From Pseudomonas moraviensis (GTDB taxonomy: Bacteria > Pseudomonadota > Gammaproteobacteria > Pseudomonadales > Pseudomonadaceae), in contig NZ_LT629788.1 of NCBI RefSeq assembly GCF_900105805.1, positions 2,976,001-3,040,000 of the forward strand: a stretch of 64,000 nt of DNA, given 5' to 3'. Positions within the stretch are counted from its first letter, which is position 1. Each line of letters starts with the position of its first letter. The notes under the pieces were generated by a model. It searched no databases. It was not told where the DNA came from and worked only from the letters and a program-made list of their open reading frames with translations. Position numbers and translations under genes: made by a program. Shown in pieces: positions 42,067 to 50,192 of the stretch.

Positions 42067-42795
42067 TTAGCCGTTGAACACTTCATCCAGCAGATCATGC
42101 ATCGACTTGAACGCGCGCTTGGCGGTCTTTGCGTCGTACATCATTTTGCCCGGCACGTTGGCGTTCGGATCGGTAAACGAGTGCACCGCACCGCCGTAGC
42201 TGAGCAGTTGCCAATCGACGTTCGCCGCGTTCATTTCATCTTCGAACGCCGGCAGTTGCTCCTTCGGCACCAACGGATCGGATGCGCCATGCAGCACCAG
42301 CACCGAGCCCTTGATGTTCTGCGCATCCGCCGGATTCGGCGAATCCAGCGTGCCGTGGAACGACACCGCCGCTTTCACAGGCGCGCCAGTGCGGGCCAGG
42401 TCCAGCGCGCAGCAACCACCGAAGCAGAAACCGAACACCGCCAGTTTCGACGTATCAACCGTTGCTTCGCCCTGGCTTTGCAATTGCTCGAAGGCCACTT
42501 GCAGACGTTTGCGCAGCAGCGCACGGTCGTCCTTGAGCGGCATCATCGCTGCCAGCGCCTCATCAGCATTCTGCGGACGCACGGTCTGGCCGTAGACATC
42601 TGCGATCAGTACCACGTAACCCTCGGCGGCCACCGCTTTGGCGATGTCTTCGGCACCGGCGCTGACGCCCATCCAGTTCGGCGCCATCAGCAAACCCGGG
42701 CGCGCGGCCTTGTGCTCGGCGTCGAAGGCAAGGCGACCTTCATAGGCTTGGCCGTCAATCTGATAGACCACGGAACGTACAGTGACTTGGCTCAT
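42067..42795 (-). CDS. Dienelactone hydrolase-family protein
   Basis: This 242-residue alpha/beta hydrolase has nucleophile cysteine in the GFCFGGCCALDLA elbow (about residue 125), with an aspartate and histidine in the C-terminal third (VLHGASDPLVP, and AVHSFTDPNAN). Family members cut dienelactone or related esters and lactones; the exact substrate is unknown. The start at 42795 is preceded by a weak ribosome-binding site. It is downstream of htpG with a terminator between, so it has its own promoter. A tandem repeat array lies just beyond its stop. Confidence 0.88.
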   Translation of the reverse strand: MSQVTVRSVVYQIDGQAYEGRLAFDAEHKAARPGLLMAPNWMGVSAGAEDIAKAVAAEGYVVLIADVYGQTVRPQNADEALAAMMPLKDDRALLRKRLQVAFEQLQSQGEATVDTSKLAVFGFCFGGCCALDLARTGAPVKAAVSFHGTLDSPNPADAQNIKGSVLVLHGASDPLVPKEQLPAFEDEMNAANVDWQLLSYGGAVHSFTDPNANVPGKMMYDAKTAKRAFKSMHDLLDEVFNG

Positions 42796-42827
42796 TTCTG
42801 ACTCCTGATTGGGTAGACACCAGAACG

Positions 42828-42852
42828 AAAAAACCCGCCGAAGCGGGTTTTT
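42828..42852 (-). terminator. Intrinsic terminator of htpG
   Basis: AAAACCCGC and GCGGGTTTTT pair around CGAA. On the minus strand the stem is followed by TTTTTTCG, suited to end htpG. Confidence 0.88.
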
Positions 42853-42864
42853 CCTACAACGTGA

Positions 42865-44769
42865 TCAAACCGACAGTTCAACCAGCAGCTTGTTCAGACG
42901 GCGCACATAAGCGGCCGGATCCTTCAAGCTGTCGCCCGCAGCCAAGGCGGCCTGATCGAAGAGGATGTGCGACAGATCGCCAAAACGCTCTTCGCTCTGC
43001 TCGCCATCGAGTTTCTCGATCAGCGGGTGGCTTGGGTTGAATTCGAAGATCGGCTTCGAATCCGGGACTTTCTGCCCGCTGGCTTCGAGGATCTGGCGCA
43101 TTTGCAGGCCCAGGTCCTGTTCGCCGATGGCCAGAATGGCCGGCGAATCGGTCAGACGATGGGACACACGCACCTCAGCCACGGAATCGCCCAGTGCGGT
43201 TTTCAGACGCTCGACCAGACCTTCTTTGGACTTGGCGACTTCTTCTGCAGCTTTCTTGTCCTCTTCCGAGTCCAGGTTGCCCAGATCGAGGTCACCACGC
43301 GCCACGTCGACAAAGGTCTTGCCGTCGAACTCGCTGAGGTAGCTCATCAGCCACTCGTCGATGCGGTCGGTCAACAGCAACACTTCGATGCCTTTCTTGC
43401 GGAAGACTTCCAGGTGCGGGCTGTTCTTGACCTGCGCGTAGGTTTCGCCGGTGAGGTAGTAGATCTTGTCCTGACCTTCCTTGGCGCGTGCCAGGTAGTC
43501 AGCCAGACCGACAACCTGCTCGCCGTCGTCGCCCTGGGTCGATGCGAAACGCAGCAGACCGGCAATTTTCTCTTTGTTGGCGAAGTCTTCTGCCGGGCCT
43601 TCTTTCATGACCTGACCGAAGTTCTTCCAGAAGCCCTTGTATTGCTCAGGCTCGTTCTTCGCCAGTTTTTCCAGCATGTCGAGCACACGCTTGGTCAGCG
43701 CGGTTTTCATCGAATCGATGATCGGGTCTTTCTGCAGGATTTCCCGCGACACGTTCAGCGACAGGTCATTGGAATCGACCACGCCTTTGATGAAGCGCAG
43801 GTACAGCGGCAGGAACGACTCGGCCTGATCCATTACAAACACACGCTGCACGTACAGCTTCAGGCCCTTCGGCGCTTCACGCTGGTACAGGTCGAACGGC
43901 GCGCGGGCCGGCACGTACAGCAGCGAGCTGTACTCGAGCTTGCCTTCGACCTTGTTGTGGCTCCACGACAGCGGATTCTCGAAATCGTGAGCGATGTGTT
44001 TGTAGAACTCCTGGTATTCCTCGTCCTTCACCTCAGTGCGCGGGCGGGTCCACAAGGCGCTGGCGCGGTTGACGGTTTCCCATTCAACGGCAGGAGCCTC
44101 TTCGCCTTCGGCCGGGGTAACTTCCTTCGGCAGTTCGATCGGCAAAGCGATGTGATCGGAATACTTCTTGATGATATTGCGCAGACGCCAGCCATCAGCG
44201 AACTCGTCTTCACCGGACTTCAGGTGCAGGACGATGCGGGTGCCGCGCTCTGGCTTGTCGATGGTGGCGACTTCAAACTCGCCCTCGCCTTTCGACGACC
44301 AGTGCACGCCTTCGCTGGCATCGGTGCCGGCGCGACGGCTGTAGACATCAACCTTGTCGGCAACGATGAAGGCCGAGTAGAACCCCACACCGAACTGGCC
44401 GATCAGGTGCGAATCTTTTTTCTGATCGCCGGACAGGTTTTTCATGAAATCGGCGGTGCCGGATTTGGCGATGGTCCCCAGGTGGGTGATCACATCGTCA
44501 CGGTTCATGCCGATACCGTTGTCTTCGAGGGTGACGGTCTTGGCGTCCTTGTCGAAGCTCACACGGATTTTCAGGTCAGCGCCACCTTCGAGCAACTCAG
44601 GCTTGGCCAGGGCTTCGAAGCGCAGCTTGTCGACAGCGTCAGAGGCGTTCGAGATCAATTCGCGCAGGAAAATTTCCTTATTCGAATACAGCGAATGGAT
44701 CATGAGGTGCAGCAGCTGCTTTACCTCGGTCTGGAAGCCCAGGGTTTCCTTTTGAGTTTCCACACTCAT
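42865..44769 (-). CDS. htpG: Molecular chaperone HtpG (Hsp90)
   Basis: This 634-residue Hsp90 folds and remodels client proteins using ATP. The N-terminal ATPase domain holds ELISNASDAVDKLRF, the ATP-lid DNGIGMNRDDV and GQFGVGFYSAFIVADKV. The middle domain carries YVRRVFVMD-like VQRVFVMDQAESFLP with the Arg that contacts ATP. The start at 44769 (MSVETQKETLGFQ) gives the known pseudomonad N-terminus; the longer frame is not needed. A terminator lies immediately after the stop. Confidence 0.97.
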   Translation of the reverse strand: MSVETQKETLGFQTEVKQLLHLMIHSLYSNKEIFLRELISNASDAVDKLRFEALAKPELLEGGADLKIRVSFDKDAKTVTLEDNGIGMNRDDVITHLGTIAKSGTADFMKNLSGDQKKDSHLIGQFGVGFYSAFIVADKVDVYSRRAGTDASEGVHWSSKGEGEFEVATIDKPERGTRIVLHLKSGEDEFADGWRLRNIIKKYSDHIALPIELPKEVTPAEGEEAPAVEWETVNRASALWTRPRTEVKDEEYQEFYKHIAHDFENPLSWSHNKVEGKLEYSSLLYVPARAPFDLYQREAPKGLKLYVQRVFVMDQAESFLPLYLRFIKGVVDSNDLSLNVSREILQKDPIIDSMKTALTKRVLDMLEKLAKNEPEQYKGFWKNFGQVMKEGPAEDFANKEKIAGLLRFASTQGDDGEQVVGLADYLARAKEGQDKIYYLTGETYAQVKNSPHLEVFRKKGIEVLLLTDRIDEWLMSYLSEFDGKTFVDVARGDLDLGNLDSEEDKKAAEEVAKSKEGLVERLKTALGDSVAEVRVSHRLTDSPAILAIGEQDLGLQMRQILEASGQKVPDSKPIFEFNPSHPLIEKLDGEQSEERFGDLSHILFDQAALAAGDSLKDPAAYVRRLNKLLVELSV

Positions 44770-44850
44770 GGTCATCAAACTCCAATCAGATGGCATTGGC
44801 CGCGACCCGAATGGTCTGCGGCGGGTTGTCATCTGAGTTGGGGGCGCTGT

Positions 44851-45303
44851 TCAGGATTTCAAGGGCTCATCGATTTTGAAGTGCGCGCGGGCGGTGGCGA
44901 TCGGTTCGCCCTCGGTACTCTGCCACGCAGTGACCGCGACGTTGGCCACGCGCCGGCCCTGACGGCAGACCTGACACCTGGCCCAAGTGTCGCGAAACTG
45001 CCCGGCGCGCAGGTAATCGAGGGAAAAATCGATGATCTTCGGCACACCCGGCGTGCCGGTGAAAATCAGCAAATGCAGGGCTGCGGCCAGCTCCATGAAG
45101 CCGGCAATCACCCCGCCGTGGATGGCCGGCAATAAAGGGTTACCAATGTTGTCCTTGTTCGCCGGTAGCTTGAACAGCAGCTCATCGCCGACCCGCGAAC
45201 ATTCGATACCTATCAGCCCGGCATAAGGGATCAACGCCAGCAGCGGCGCGTAATCGCCCTGCGCGTGGGCCTGTTGCAGCTGTTCCCTGAGGTCGACGCT
45301 CAT
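44851..45303 (-). CDS. PaaI-family hotdog thioesterase 1
   Basis: This 150-residue hotdog-fold protein has the PaaI signature LPAIHGGVIAGFMELAAAL (HGG with the active-site region near residue 62-75). It is likely a cytoplasmic acyl-CoA thioesterase. The start ATG overlaps the stop of the second thioesterase gene (ATGA at 45300-45303), so the two are coupled. The acyl substrate is unknown. It is 81 bp upstream of htpG on the same strand. Confidence 0.88.
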   Translation of the reverse strand: MSVDLREQLQQAHAQGDYAPLLALIPYAGLIGIECSRVGDELLFKLPANKDNIGNPLLPAIHGGVIAGFMELAAALHLLIFTGTPGVPKIIDFSLDYLRAGQFRDTWARCQVCRQGRRVANVAVTAWQSTEGEPIATARAHFKIDEPLKS

Positions 45304-45776
45304 TTCCCGCCTCCCTTTATAGCGCCCGCGAATCCTCTGCTGCCCTTCAGACCGATGCCCATGCGCATGAACGTGCCGACGACATGGGCGATCGGCTGCT
45401 CGGGATTGTCCTGGTAGGCGAAACCACGGGCAAAGATCACGTCAGTGGTGACGCGGTAGCACTGGGCAAAGCCGTACACGGCTTTGTTCGGTTCAGCGGC
45501 GTGCATGTAGTCGATGCGCAGATCAAGGGTCGGACAGACTTCGAACTCCGGCAGTACGCACAAGGTCGACATACCGCAGGCGGTGTCCATCAACGACGTA
45601 ATGGCGCCGCCATGGATGACTCCGGTTTCGGGATTACCAACGATTTTTTCGCTATAGGGCAGGATCACTGTCATGCCTTCGCTGGAGGCACTGTGTACCT
45701 GCAGACCCAAGACCTGACAGTGACGCAATGCCGATAAAAAACGCGTGGCGCGCTCAAAAACGGGGTTTTCGGCCAT
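45300..45776 (-). CDS. PaaI-family hotdog thioesterase 2
   Basis: This 158-residue hotdog protein carries GVIHGGAITSLMDTACGMSTL, a PaaI active-site loop with the family aspartate. It is the first gene of the coupled pair, and its partner is 44851-45303. The two are related but diverged, so they may form a heteromer or use different acyl-CoAs. The ATG at 45776 (MAENPVFERA) was chosen over an in-frame start at 45827 that adds a leader unlike the family. Confidence 0.88.
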   Translation of the reverse strand: MAENPVFERATRFLSALRHCQVLGLQVHSASSEGMTVILPYSEKIVGNPETGVIHGGAITSLMDTACGMSTLCVLPEFEVCPTLDLRIDYMHAAEPNKAVYGFAQCYRVTTDVIFARGFAYQDNPEQPIAHVVGTFMRMGIGLKGSRGFAGAIKGGGK

Positions 45777-45934
45777 GTGATAATTACTCGCGTTTGGGCC
45801 TTGTGCCAGTAGTGAGAAAAGCGGCAAAAGTTCCGTGATAAAACAAACTTATATATCTGAAACAAATGAGGAACTTAACCCGTAGCGCCGAGTTCTTAAG
45901 GCCAGTAGTTATTTTCCATAAGGAGATACACCCC

Positions 45935-46171
45935 ATGCGTAAGACTTTAGCTATTGCCTTGATGTTGACCGCTTCCCTCGGTCTCGCTGCCTGCGATAAA
46001 AAATCCGAGGACAAAGCTCAAGATGCCAACCAACATGCTGAGCAGGCTCAGCAAGACATGAACAAAGCTCAGGATAAAGTGAACGACGCAGCAAAAGAAA
46101 ACGCCGAAGCTGCCAAAGCTCAGGCTGAATCGAACGCCGCTGCTCAAGAAGAAGCCGCCAAAAAGCAATAA
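45935..46171 (+). CDS. Small Ala/Lys-rich lipoprotein
   Basis: This 78-residue protein has a lipoprotein signal MRKTLAIALMLTASLGLAAC (lipobox LAAC), then an acidic/basic repetitive tail (DKKSEDKAQDANQHAEQAQ onward) with heptad spacing that suggests a coiled coil. AAGGAG eight bases before the ATG supports the start. It is probably held at the outer membrane and may be a stress-inducible envelope lipoprotein, as Lpp-like or YjbJ-context proteins are. No specific function can be claimed. A terminator shared with the convergent MAPEG gene follows. Confidence 0.82.
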   Translation: MRKTLAIALMLTASLGLAACDKKSEDKAQDANQHAEQAQQDMNKAQDKVNDAAKENAEAAKAQAESNAAAQEEAAKKQ

Positions 46172-46183
46172 GCTTTCTGGTGT

Positions 46184-46217
46184 GAAAAGAAAACCCGCCA
46201 AGTGCGGGTTTTCTTTT
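46184..46217. terminator. Bidirectional terminator
   Basis: GAAAAGAAAACCCGC and GCGGGTTTTCTTTT pair around CAAGT. T-runs on both strands serve both the lipoprotein and the convergent MAPEG gene. Confidence 0.88.
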
Positions 46218-46233
46218 GCCTGCGATTTACCGG

Positions 46234-46635
46234 TTATAGCAACACGGTTCTAAAAGTCGGACTAATCATCAGCAACAACGAGCAGATGAAGCCAACTAGC
46301 CACATCAGGCTGCGTAACTTCGCCAGGTCGGCCAGATAGAACCACAGATAGAGGATTCGCGAGATCACGAAGATGATCGCCAGCGCATCGATCAGCCAGC
46401 CTGCGGTTTGCGTGGTGTGCGCCATCAGCACACCGACGGCGAACAGGATGAAGGCTTCGATGCTGTTTTGATGGGCCGCAAGCGCTCGCGCACCGAAGCC
46501 GGTCAACTGTGCCTGCTGCTGACGGGGCTGATGATTGTCATAGCCACCCTGCTCTTTCATGGCCTTGGCCACCGGCATGCGCGCCACATAAATCAATAAA
46601 GCACTGATAAACACACACCAGAACGGAATACTCAT
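46234..46635 (-). CDS. MAPEG-family membrane protein
   Basis: This 133-residue protein has four hydrophobic segments. GARALAAHQNSIEAFILFAVGVLMA is the MAPEG motif with the conserved Asn/Ser/Glu, and ISRILYLWFYLADL follows. The family includes glutathione S-transferases of the membrane; bacterial members are poorly characterised. The ATG at 46635 overlaps the DUF599 stop by one base (TGATG), so the two are translationally coupled; a start at 46638 would be TTG. Confidence 0.88.
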   Translation of the reverse strand: MSIPFWCVFISALLIYVARMPVAKAMKEQGGYDNHQPRQQQAQLTGFGARALAAHQNSIEAFILFAVGVLMAHTTQTAGWLIDALAIIFVISRILYLWFYLADLAKLRSLMWLVGFICSLLLMISPTFRTVLL

Positions 46636-47372
46636 CAAACAGCCTCTTTGTTTGCCTCAGGGACGGGCGCCTCTGTAGGGGTATAGACCATGACATCGAG
46701 AACGTCGGAATGAAACTCGCGGCGATACAAAACCACCACGACGCCCGCGCTCATGATCATGAATAACCACGGGCTGACGAACCACGCCAGCATGCTCATG
46801 CCGAAATAGTAAGAACGCAGGCCGAAGTTGAACTGGTTGGCCGCCATCGAGATCACCCGCGCCGCACGTGATGCGAACGCCTTGCGCTCCTGCTCGGTGA
46901 CCTGGCGCTCGCCGATCATCGGCGCCGAACCGACCAGAATCGCGGCGAAGTTGTACTGCCGCATGCACCAACTGAACGTGAAGAACGCGTAGACGAACAC
47001 CAATGCCAGACACAGCAATTTGATCTCCGACATGCCCTGCGACGCCTGCTGCACCATCGGAATATCCGCCAACAACGACACGGCCCGTTCTGACGCACCG
47101 AGTACGGTGAGGATACCGGCGAGAATGATCAGCGTGCTGGAGGCGAAGAACGAGGCGTTGCGCTCCAGATTGCCGATCACGCTGGCGTCGGCGATGCGGT
47201 TGTCACGCAGGAGCATGCGACGCATCCAGTCTTCGCGATACAGGTGCAATACGCTGGCCAGACACGCCGTGTCGCGGGCCTTCCAGGAGGCATAACGGGT
47301 GTAACCGCCCCAGCAGATGACAAACCAGACAGCGGCGAGCAGGTGGATCAGATTGGCTTGGATGAACGACAT
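46635..47372 (-). CDS. DUF599 membrane protein
   Basis: This 245-residue protein has about five hydrophobic segments. IHLLAAVWFVICWGGYTRY is near the start, then LERNASFFASSTLIILAGIL and MRQYNFAAILVGSAP. DUF599 is an uncharacterised membrane family often found near MAPEG genes. It is the first gene of the coupled pair with MAPEG. An extended REP doublet lies upstream at 47406-47495. Confidence 0.86.
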   Translation of the reverse strand: MSFIQANLIHLLAAVWFVICWGGYTRYASWKARDTACLASVLHLYREDWMRRMLLRDNRIADASVIGNLERNASFFASSTLIILAGILTVLGASERAVSLLADIPMVQQASQGMSEIKLLCLALVFVYAFFTFSWCMRQYNFAAILVGSAPMIGERQVTEQERKAFASRAARVISMAANQFNFGLRSYYFGMSMLAWFVSPWLFMIMSAGVVVVLYRREFHSDVLDVMVYTPTEAPVPEANKEAV

Positions 47373-47405
47373 GCAATTCCCTGTGAAATGTAAACGCTGT
47401 ACACC

Positions 47406-47495
47406 TGTAGAAGTGAGCCTGCTCGCGATAGCGGTTTGTCAGTCAGCATGGTGTTGACTGACAAACCGCTATCGCGAGCAGGCTCACTCCTACAT
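47406..47495. repeat. REP doublet (REPIN) with a ~40-bp near-perfect stem
   Basis: TGTAGAAGTGAGCCTGCTCG and its mirror continue through GCGATAGCGGTTTGTCAGTCA and TGACTGACAAACCGCTATCG. Only one mismatch is present in about 40 bp, with a 9-base loop (GCATGGTGT). It is the most symmetric element in the window. Confidence 0.92.
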
Positions 47496-47556
47496 AAAAG
47501 CTAAGCAACCCTTCGACGTTAGCTCAGCAAAAAAGACACTGCCTCACGCGCATAAA

Positions 47557-47597
47557 AAAATGCCCCGTATCGATTGATACGGGGCATTTCTGTTTAA
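47557..47597 (-). terminator. Intrinsic terminator of brnQ
   Basis: TGCCCCGTATC and GATACGGGGCA pair around GATT (47561-47586). On the minus strand the stem is followed by TTTTTTT, the expected end of brnQ. Confidence 0.9.
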
Positions 47598-47632
47598 CCG
47601 CGTCTGACCCGCTTGTGGCGGGTCATATCACG

Positions 47633-48946
47633 TCAGGCAGTGACTTCGCTGCGCTTGCCCAGCAGGCGATCGCACACGACGGCGACCACCAGGGTCATCA
47701 CGCACGGCACCAGCCACGCCAGCCCCTGCTCGCTCAACGGCAGATGGGTAAGCTGAGTTGGCATCCAGTCGGCCAGACCGGCGCCTTTCAAGGCATCGAT
47801 GGTGCCGAACAGGAACGACACCAGCATCACCGGGCCAAGAATGCGCGCATGCTCATGCCAGAAATCCTTGCAGAAGCTCAGCGCAACCAGAACGATGCAC
47901 GGCGGGTAGATCGCAGTGAGCACCGGAATCGAGAAGGCAATGAGCTTGGTCAGACCGAGGTTGGAGACCAGCAGCGAAAACGCCGCAAGGATAATCACCA
48001 GAGTCTTGTAGGACAGTGGCAGCACACGGCTGAAGTACTCAGCGCAGGCGCAGGTCAGGCCGACCGCCGTGACCAGACACGCCAGCGAGATCAGTACCGC
48101 GAGGAAACCGCTGCCCAGCGAGCCGAAGGTGTGTTGCACGTAGGCATGCAACACCGCCGCACCGTTGGTGGCGCCGACCGCGACTTCATGGCTGCCGGAA
48201 CCGAGGCGGAACAGGCTGACGTAGACCAGCGCCAGACCGACACCGGCAATCAGCCCGGCGATGATCGCGTAACGGGTGATCAACGCCGGCGATTCGACGC
48301 CACGGGAGCGGATCGCGTTGACGATGACGATGCCGAACACCAGCGCGCCGAGGGTATCCATGGTCAGGTAACCATTGATGAAGCCCTGGGAGAACGGTGC
48401 CGCCACATATTCCGGCGTGCCGTGACCGATGTCACCCGCCGGCAAGACGAATGCGGCGATACCCAGCACTGCCAGCGCAATGATTTTCAGCGGCGCGAGG
48501 AAGCGGCCGACGGTATCCAGCAAACGCCCAGGGTAGAGCGAAACAAAGAACACCAGCAGGAAGTACACCGAGCTGTAGAGAAACAGCGCCAGCGGGCTTT
48601 CGCCGGTCAACGGCGCCAGACCCACCTCGAACGATACGGTCGCGGTACGCGGGGTGGCGAACAGTGGACCCACCGCCAGATAGCACGCCGCCGCGAGGAT
48701 ACCGCCAGCGATCTTGCCGATCGGGCTGCTCAACGCATCCATGGCGCCGCCGACCTTGGCCAGCGCCACCACGGTGATCACCGGCAAACCTACCGCGGTG
48801 ATCAGAAAGCCCAATGCAGCCATCCAGACGTGAGGCCCGGCCTGCAAGCCGACGATCGGCGGGAAGATGATGTTACCGGCCCCGACAAACAGGGCGAACG
48901 TCATAAAACCAAGTGCCAGGATGTCCTGACCTTTCAAAACTTTCAT
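47633..48946 (-). CDS. brnQ: Branched-chain amino acid transport protein BrnQ
   Basis: This 437-residue protein has twelve hydrophobic segments. The opening LALGFMTFALFVGAGNIIFPP is diagnostic of the LIVCS family (BrnQ/BraB/BraZ), and FATPRTATVSFEVG follows at about residue 105. It imports leucine, isoleucine and valine with a cation at the inner membrane. The start ATG at 48946 fits the family. It is transcribed away from the sucCD end, with a 360-bp region between. Confidence 0.94.
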   Translation of the reverse strand: MKVLKGQDILALGFMTFALFVGAGNIIFPPIVGLQAGPHVWMAALGFLITAVGLPVITVVALAKVGGAMDALSSPIGKIAGGILAAACYLAVGPLFATPRTATVSFEVGLAPLTGESPLALFLYSSVYFLLVFFVSLYPGRLLDTVGRFLAPLKIIALAVLGIAAFVLPAGDIGHGTPEYVAAPFSQGFINGYLTMDTLGALVFGIVIVNAIRSRGVESPALITRYAIIAGLIAGVGLALVYVSLFRLGSGSHEVAVGATNGAAVLHAYVQHTFGSLGSGFLAVLISLACLVTAVGLTCACAEYFSRVLPLSYKTLVIILAAFSLLVSNLGLTKLIAFSIPVLTAIYPPCIVLVALSFCKDFWHEHARILGPVMLVSFLFGTIDALKGAGLADWMPTQLTHLPLSEQGLAWLVPCVMTLVVAVVCDRLLGKRSEVTA

Positions 48947-49137
48947 TAAGGTAATACCACACTACTGAAATCGGAATTTAGAGGGGGATTGCCCTGTTGG
49001 ATTAGGGAAATGCTGTCGATCCGTATGGGACTGACCCTTAAAGCGCGTAGCTGCCTTGTGGGCGGCGGACGCAAAAATGGCTGCCAGCCTAACGAATTCG
49101 GCTGATAAACGCACTGTTAGAGGGCGAACTATCCGAT

Positions 49138-49243
49138 ACGCGACGTTTCAGTGTCGCGTTTACATAAGAAAAGCAGCAGAAGGCTACAAGTTTCAAGCTG
49201 CAAGTTTCTATCTTGCAGCTAGCCGCTTGAAGCTTGCTGCTGC
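49138..49243. repeat. Repeat-rich intergenic segment (GCTACAAG/CTTGCAG family)
   Basis: CGCGAC (49139 onward) pairs with GTCGCG across a short loop. Next, GGCTACAAG, TTTCAAGCTGCAAG, CTTGCAGCT and CTTGAAGCTTGC form nested inverted and direct repeats. A related CTACAAGC/GCTTCAAGC/GCTTGTAGC cluster occurs at 53002-53087. The remaining 48947-49137 holds no gene; brnQ promoter elements were not recognised. Confidence 0.65.
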
Positions 49244-49254
49244 TCTGAAACGAC

Positions 49255-49278
49255 AAAGGCCACCCGAAGGTGGCCTTT
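49255..49278 (-). terminator. Intrinsic terminator of sucCD
   Basis: AAAGGCCACC and GGTGGCCTTT pair around CGAA. On the minus strand it is followed by GTCGTTT. It is the expected end of the sdh-suc transcript. Confidence 0.85.
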
Positions 49279-49307
49279 GTTGCTGGAGCTAAAAAGTCAG
49301 CCGTGGC

Positions 49308-50192
49308 TTACTTCTTCACTTCCCAGCCAGTCAGCTCGGCCAGGGCCTTGCCGATGTCTGCCAGCGAACGCACGGTTTTCACGCCTGCGTCTTGCAGCGC
49401 AGCGAATTTCTCGTCTGCAGTGCCTTTGCCGCCAGAGATGATTGCGCCAGCATGGCCCATGCGCTTGCCCGGAGGAGCAGTCACACCAGCGATGTAGGAA
49501 ACAACCGGCTTGGTTACGTTTGCCTTGATGTAGGCAGCCGCTTCTTCTTCAGCCGAACCGCCGATCTCGCCGATCATTACGATCGCTTCGGTCTTCGGGT
49601 CTTCCTGGAACAGTTTCAGGATGTCGATGAAGTTCGAACCCGGGATCGGGTCACCGCCGATGCCGACGCAAGTCGACTGACCGAAACCGGCGTCAGTGGT
49701 CTGCTTCACAGCTTCGTAGGTCAGGGTGCCGGAACGCGAAACGATACCGACCTTGCCTGGCAAGTGAATGTGACCTGGCATGATGCCGATCTTGCATTCG
49801 CCTGGGGTGATCACGCCTGGGCAGTTAGGGCCGATCAGGACTACGCCCAGTTCGTCGCACTTAACTTTGGCGTCCAGCATGTCCAGGGTAGGAATGCCTT
49901 CGGTGATGCAGACGATCAGCTTGATGCCGCCGAATGCCGCTTCCAGGATCGAGTCCTTGCAGAACGGAGCCGGAACGTAGATCACGCTGGCGGTAGCGCC
50001 TGTGGCAGCTACCGCGTCTTTGACGGTGTTGAACACTGGCAGACCCAGGTGCTCGGTGCCGCCTTTGCCAGGAGTTACGCCACCAACCATCTTGGTGCCG
50101 TATTCGATGGCTTGCTGGGTGTGGAAACTACCTTGCGAACCGGTAATACCCTGGCAGATAACTTTGGTGTCTTTATTGATCAGGACGCTCAT
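49308..50192 (-). CDS. sucD: Succinate-CoA ligase alpha subunit
   Basis: This 294-residue subunit binds CoA and carries the phospho-histidine. VICQGITGSQGSFHTQQAIEYG is the CoA-binding Rossmann start, and GKRMGHAGAIISGGKGTA holds the active-site histidine. With SucC it makes GTP or ATP from succinyl-CoA. The start overlaps the sucC stop by one base (TAATG), so the two are coupled. The length fits exactly. A terminator follows at 49255. Confidence 0.97.
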   Translation of the reverse strand: MSVLINKDTKVICQGITGSQGSFHTQQAIEYGTKMVGGVTPGKGGTEHLGLPVFNTVKDAVAATGATASVIYVPAPFCKDSILEAAFGGIKLIVCITEGIPTLDMLDAKVKCDELGVVLIGPNCPGVITPGECKIGIMPGHIHLPGKVGIVSRSGTLTYEAVKQTTDAGFGQSTCVGIGGDPIPGSNFIDILKLFQEDPKTEAIVMIGEIGGSAEEEAAAYIKANVTKPVVSYIAGVTAPPGKRMGHAGAIISGGKGTADEKFAALQDAGVKTVRSLADIGKALAELTGWEVKK

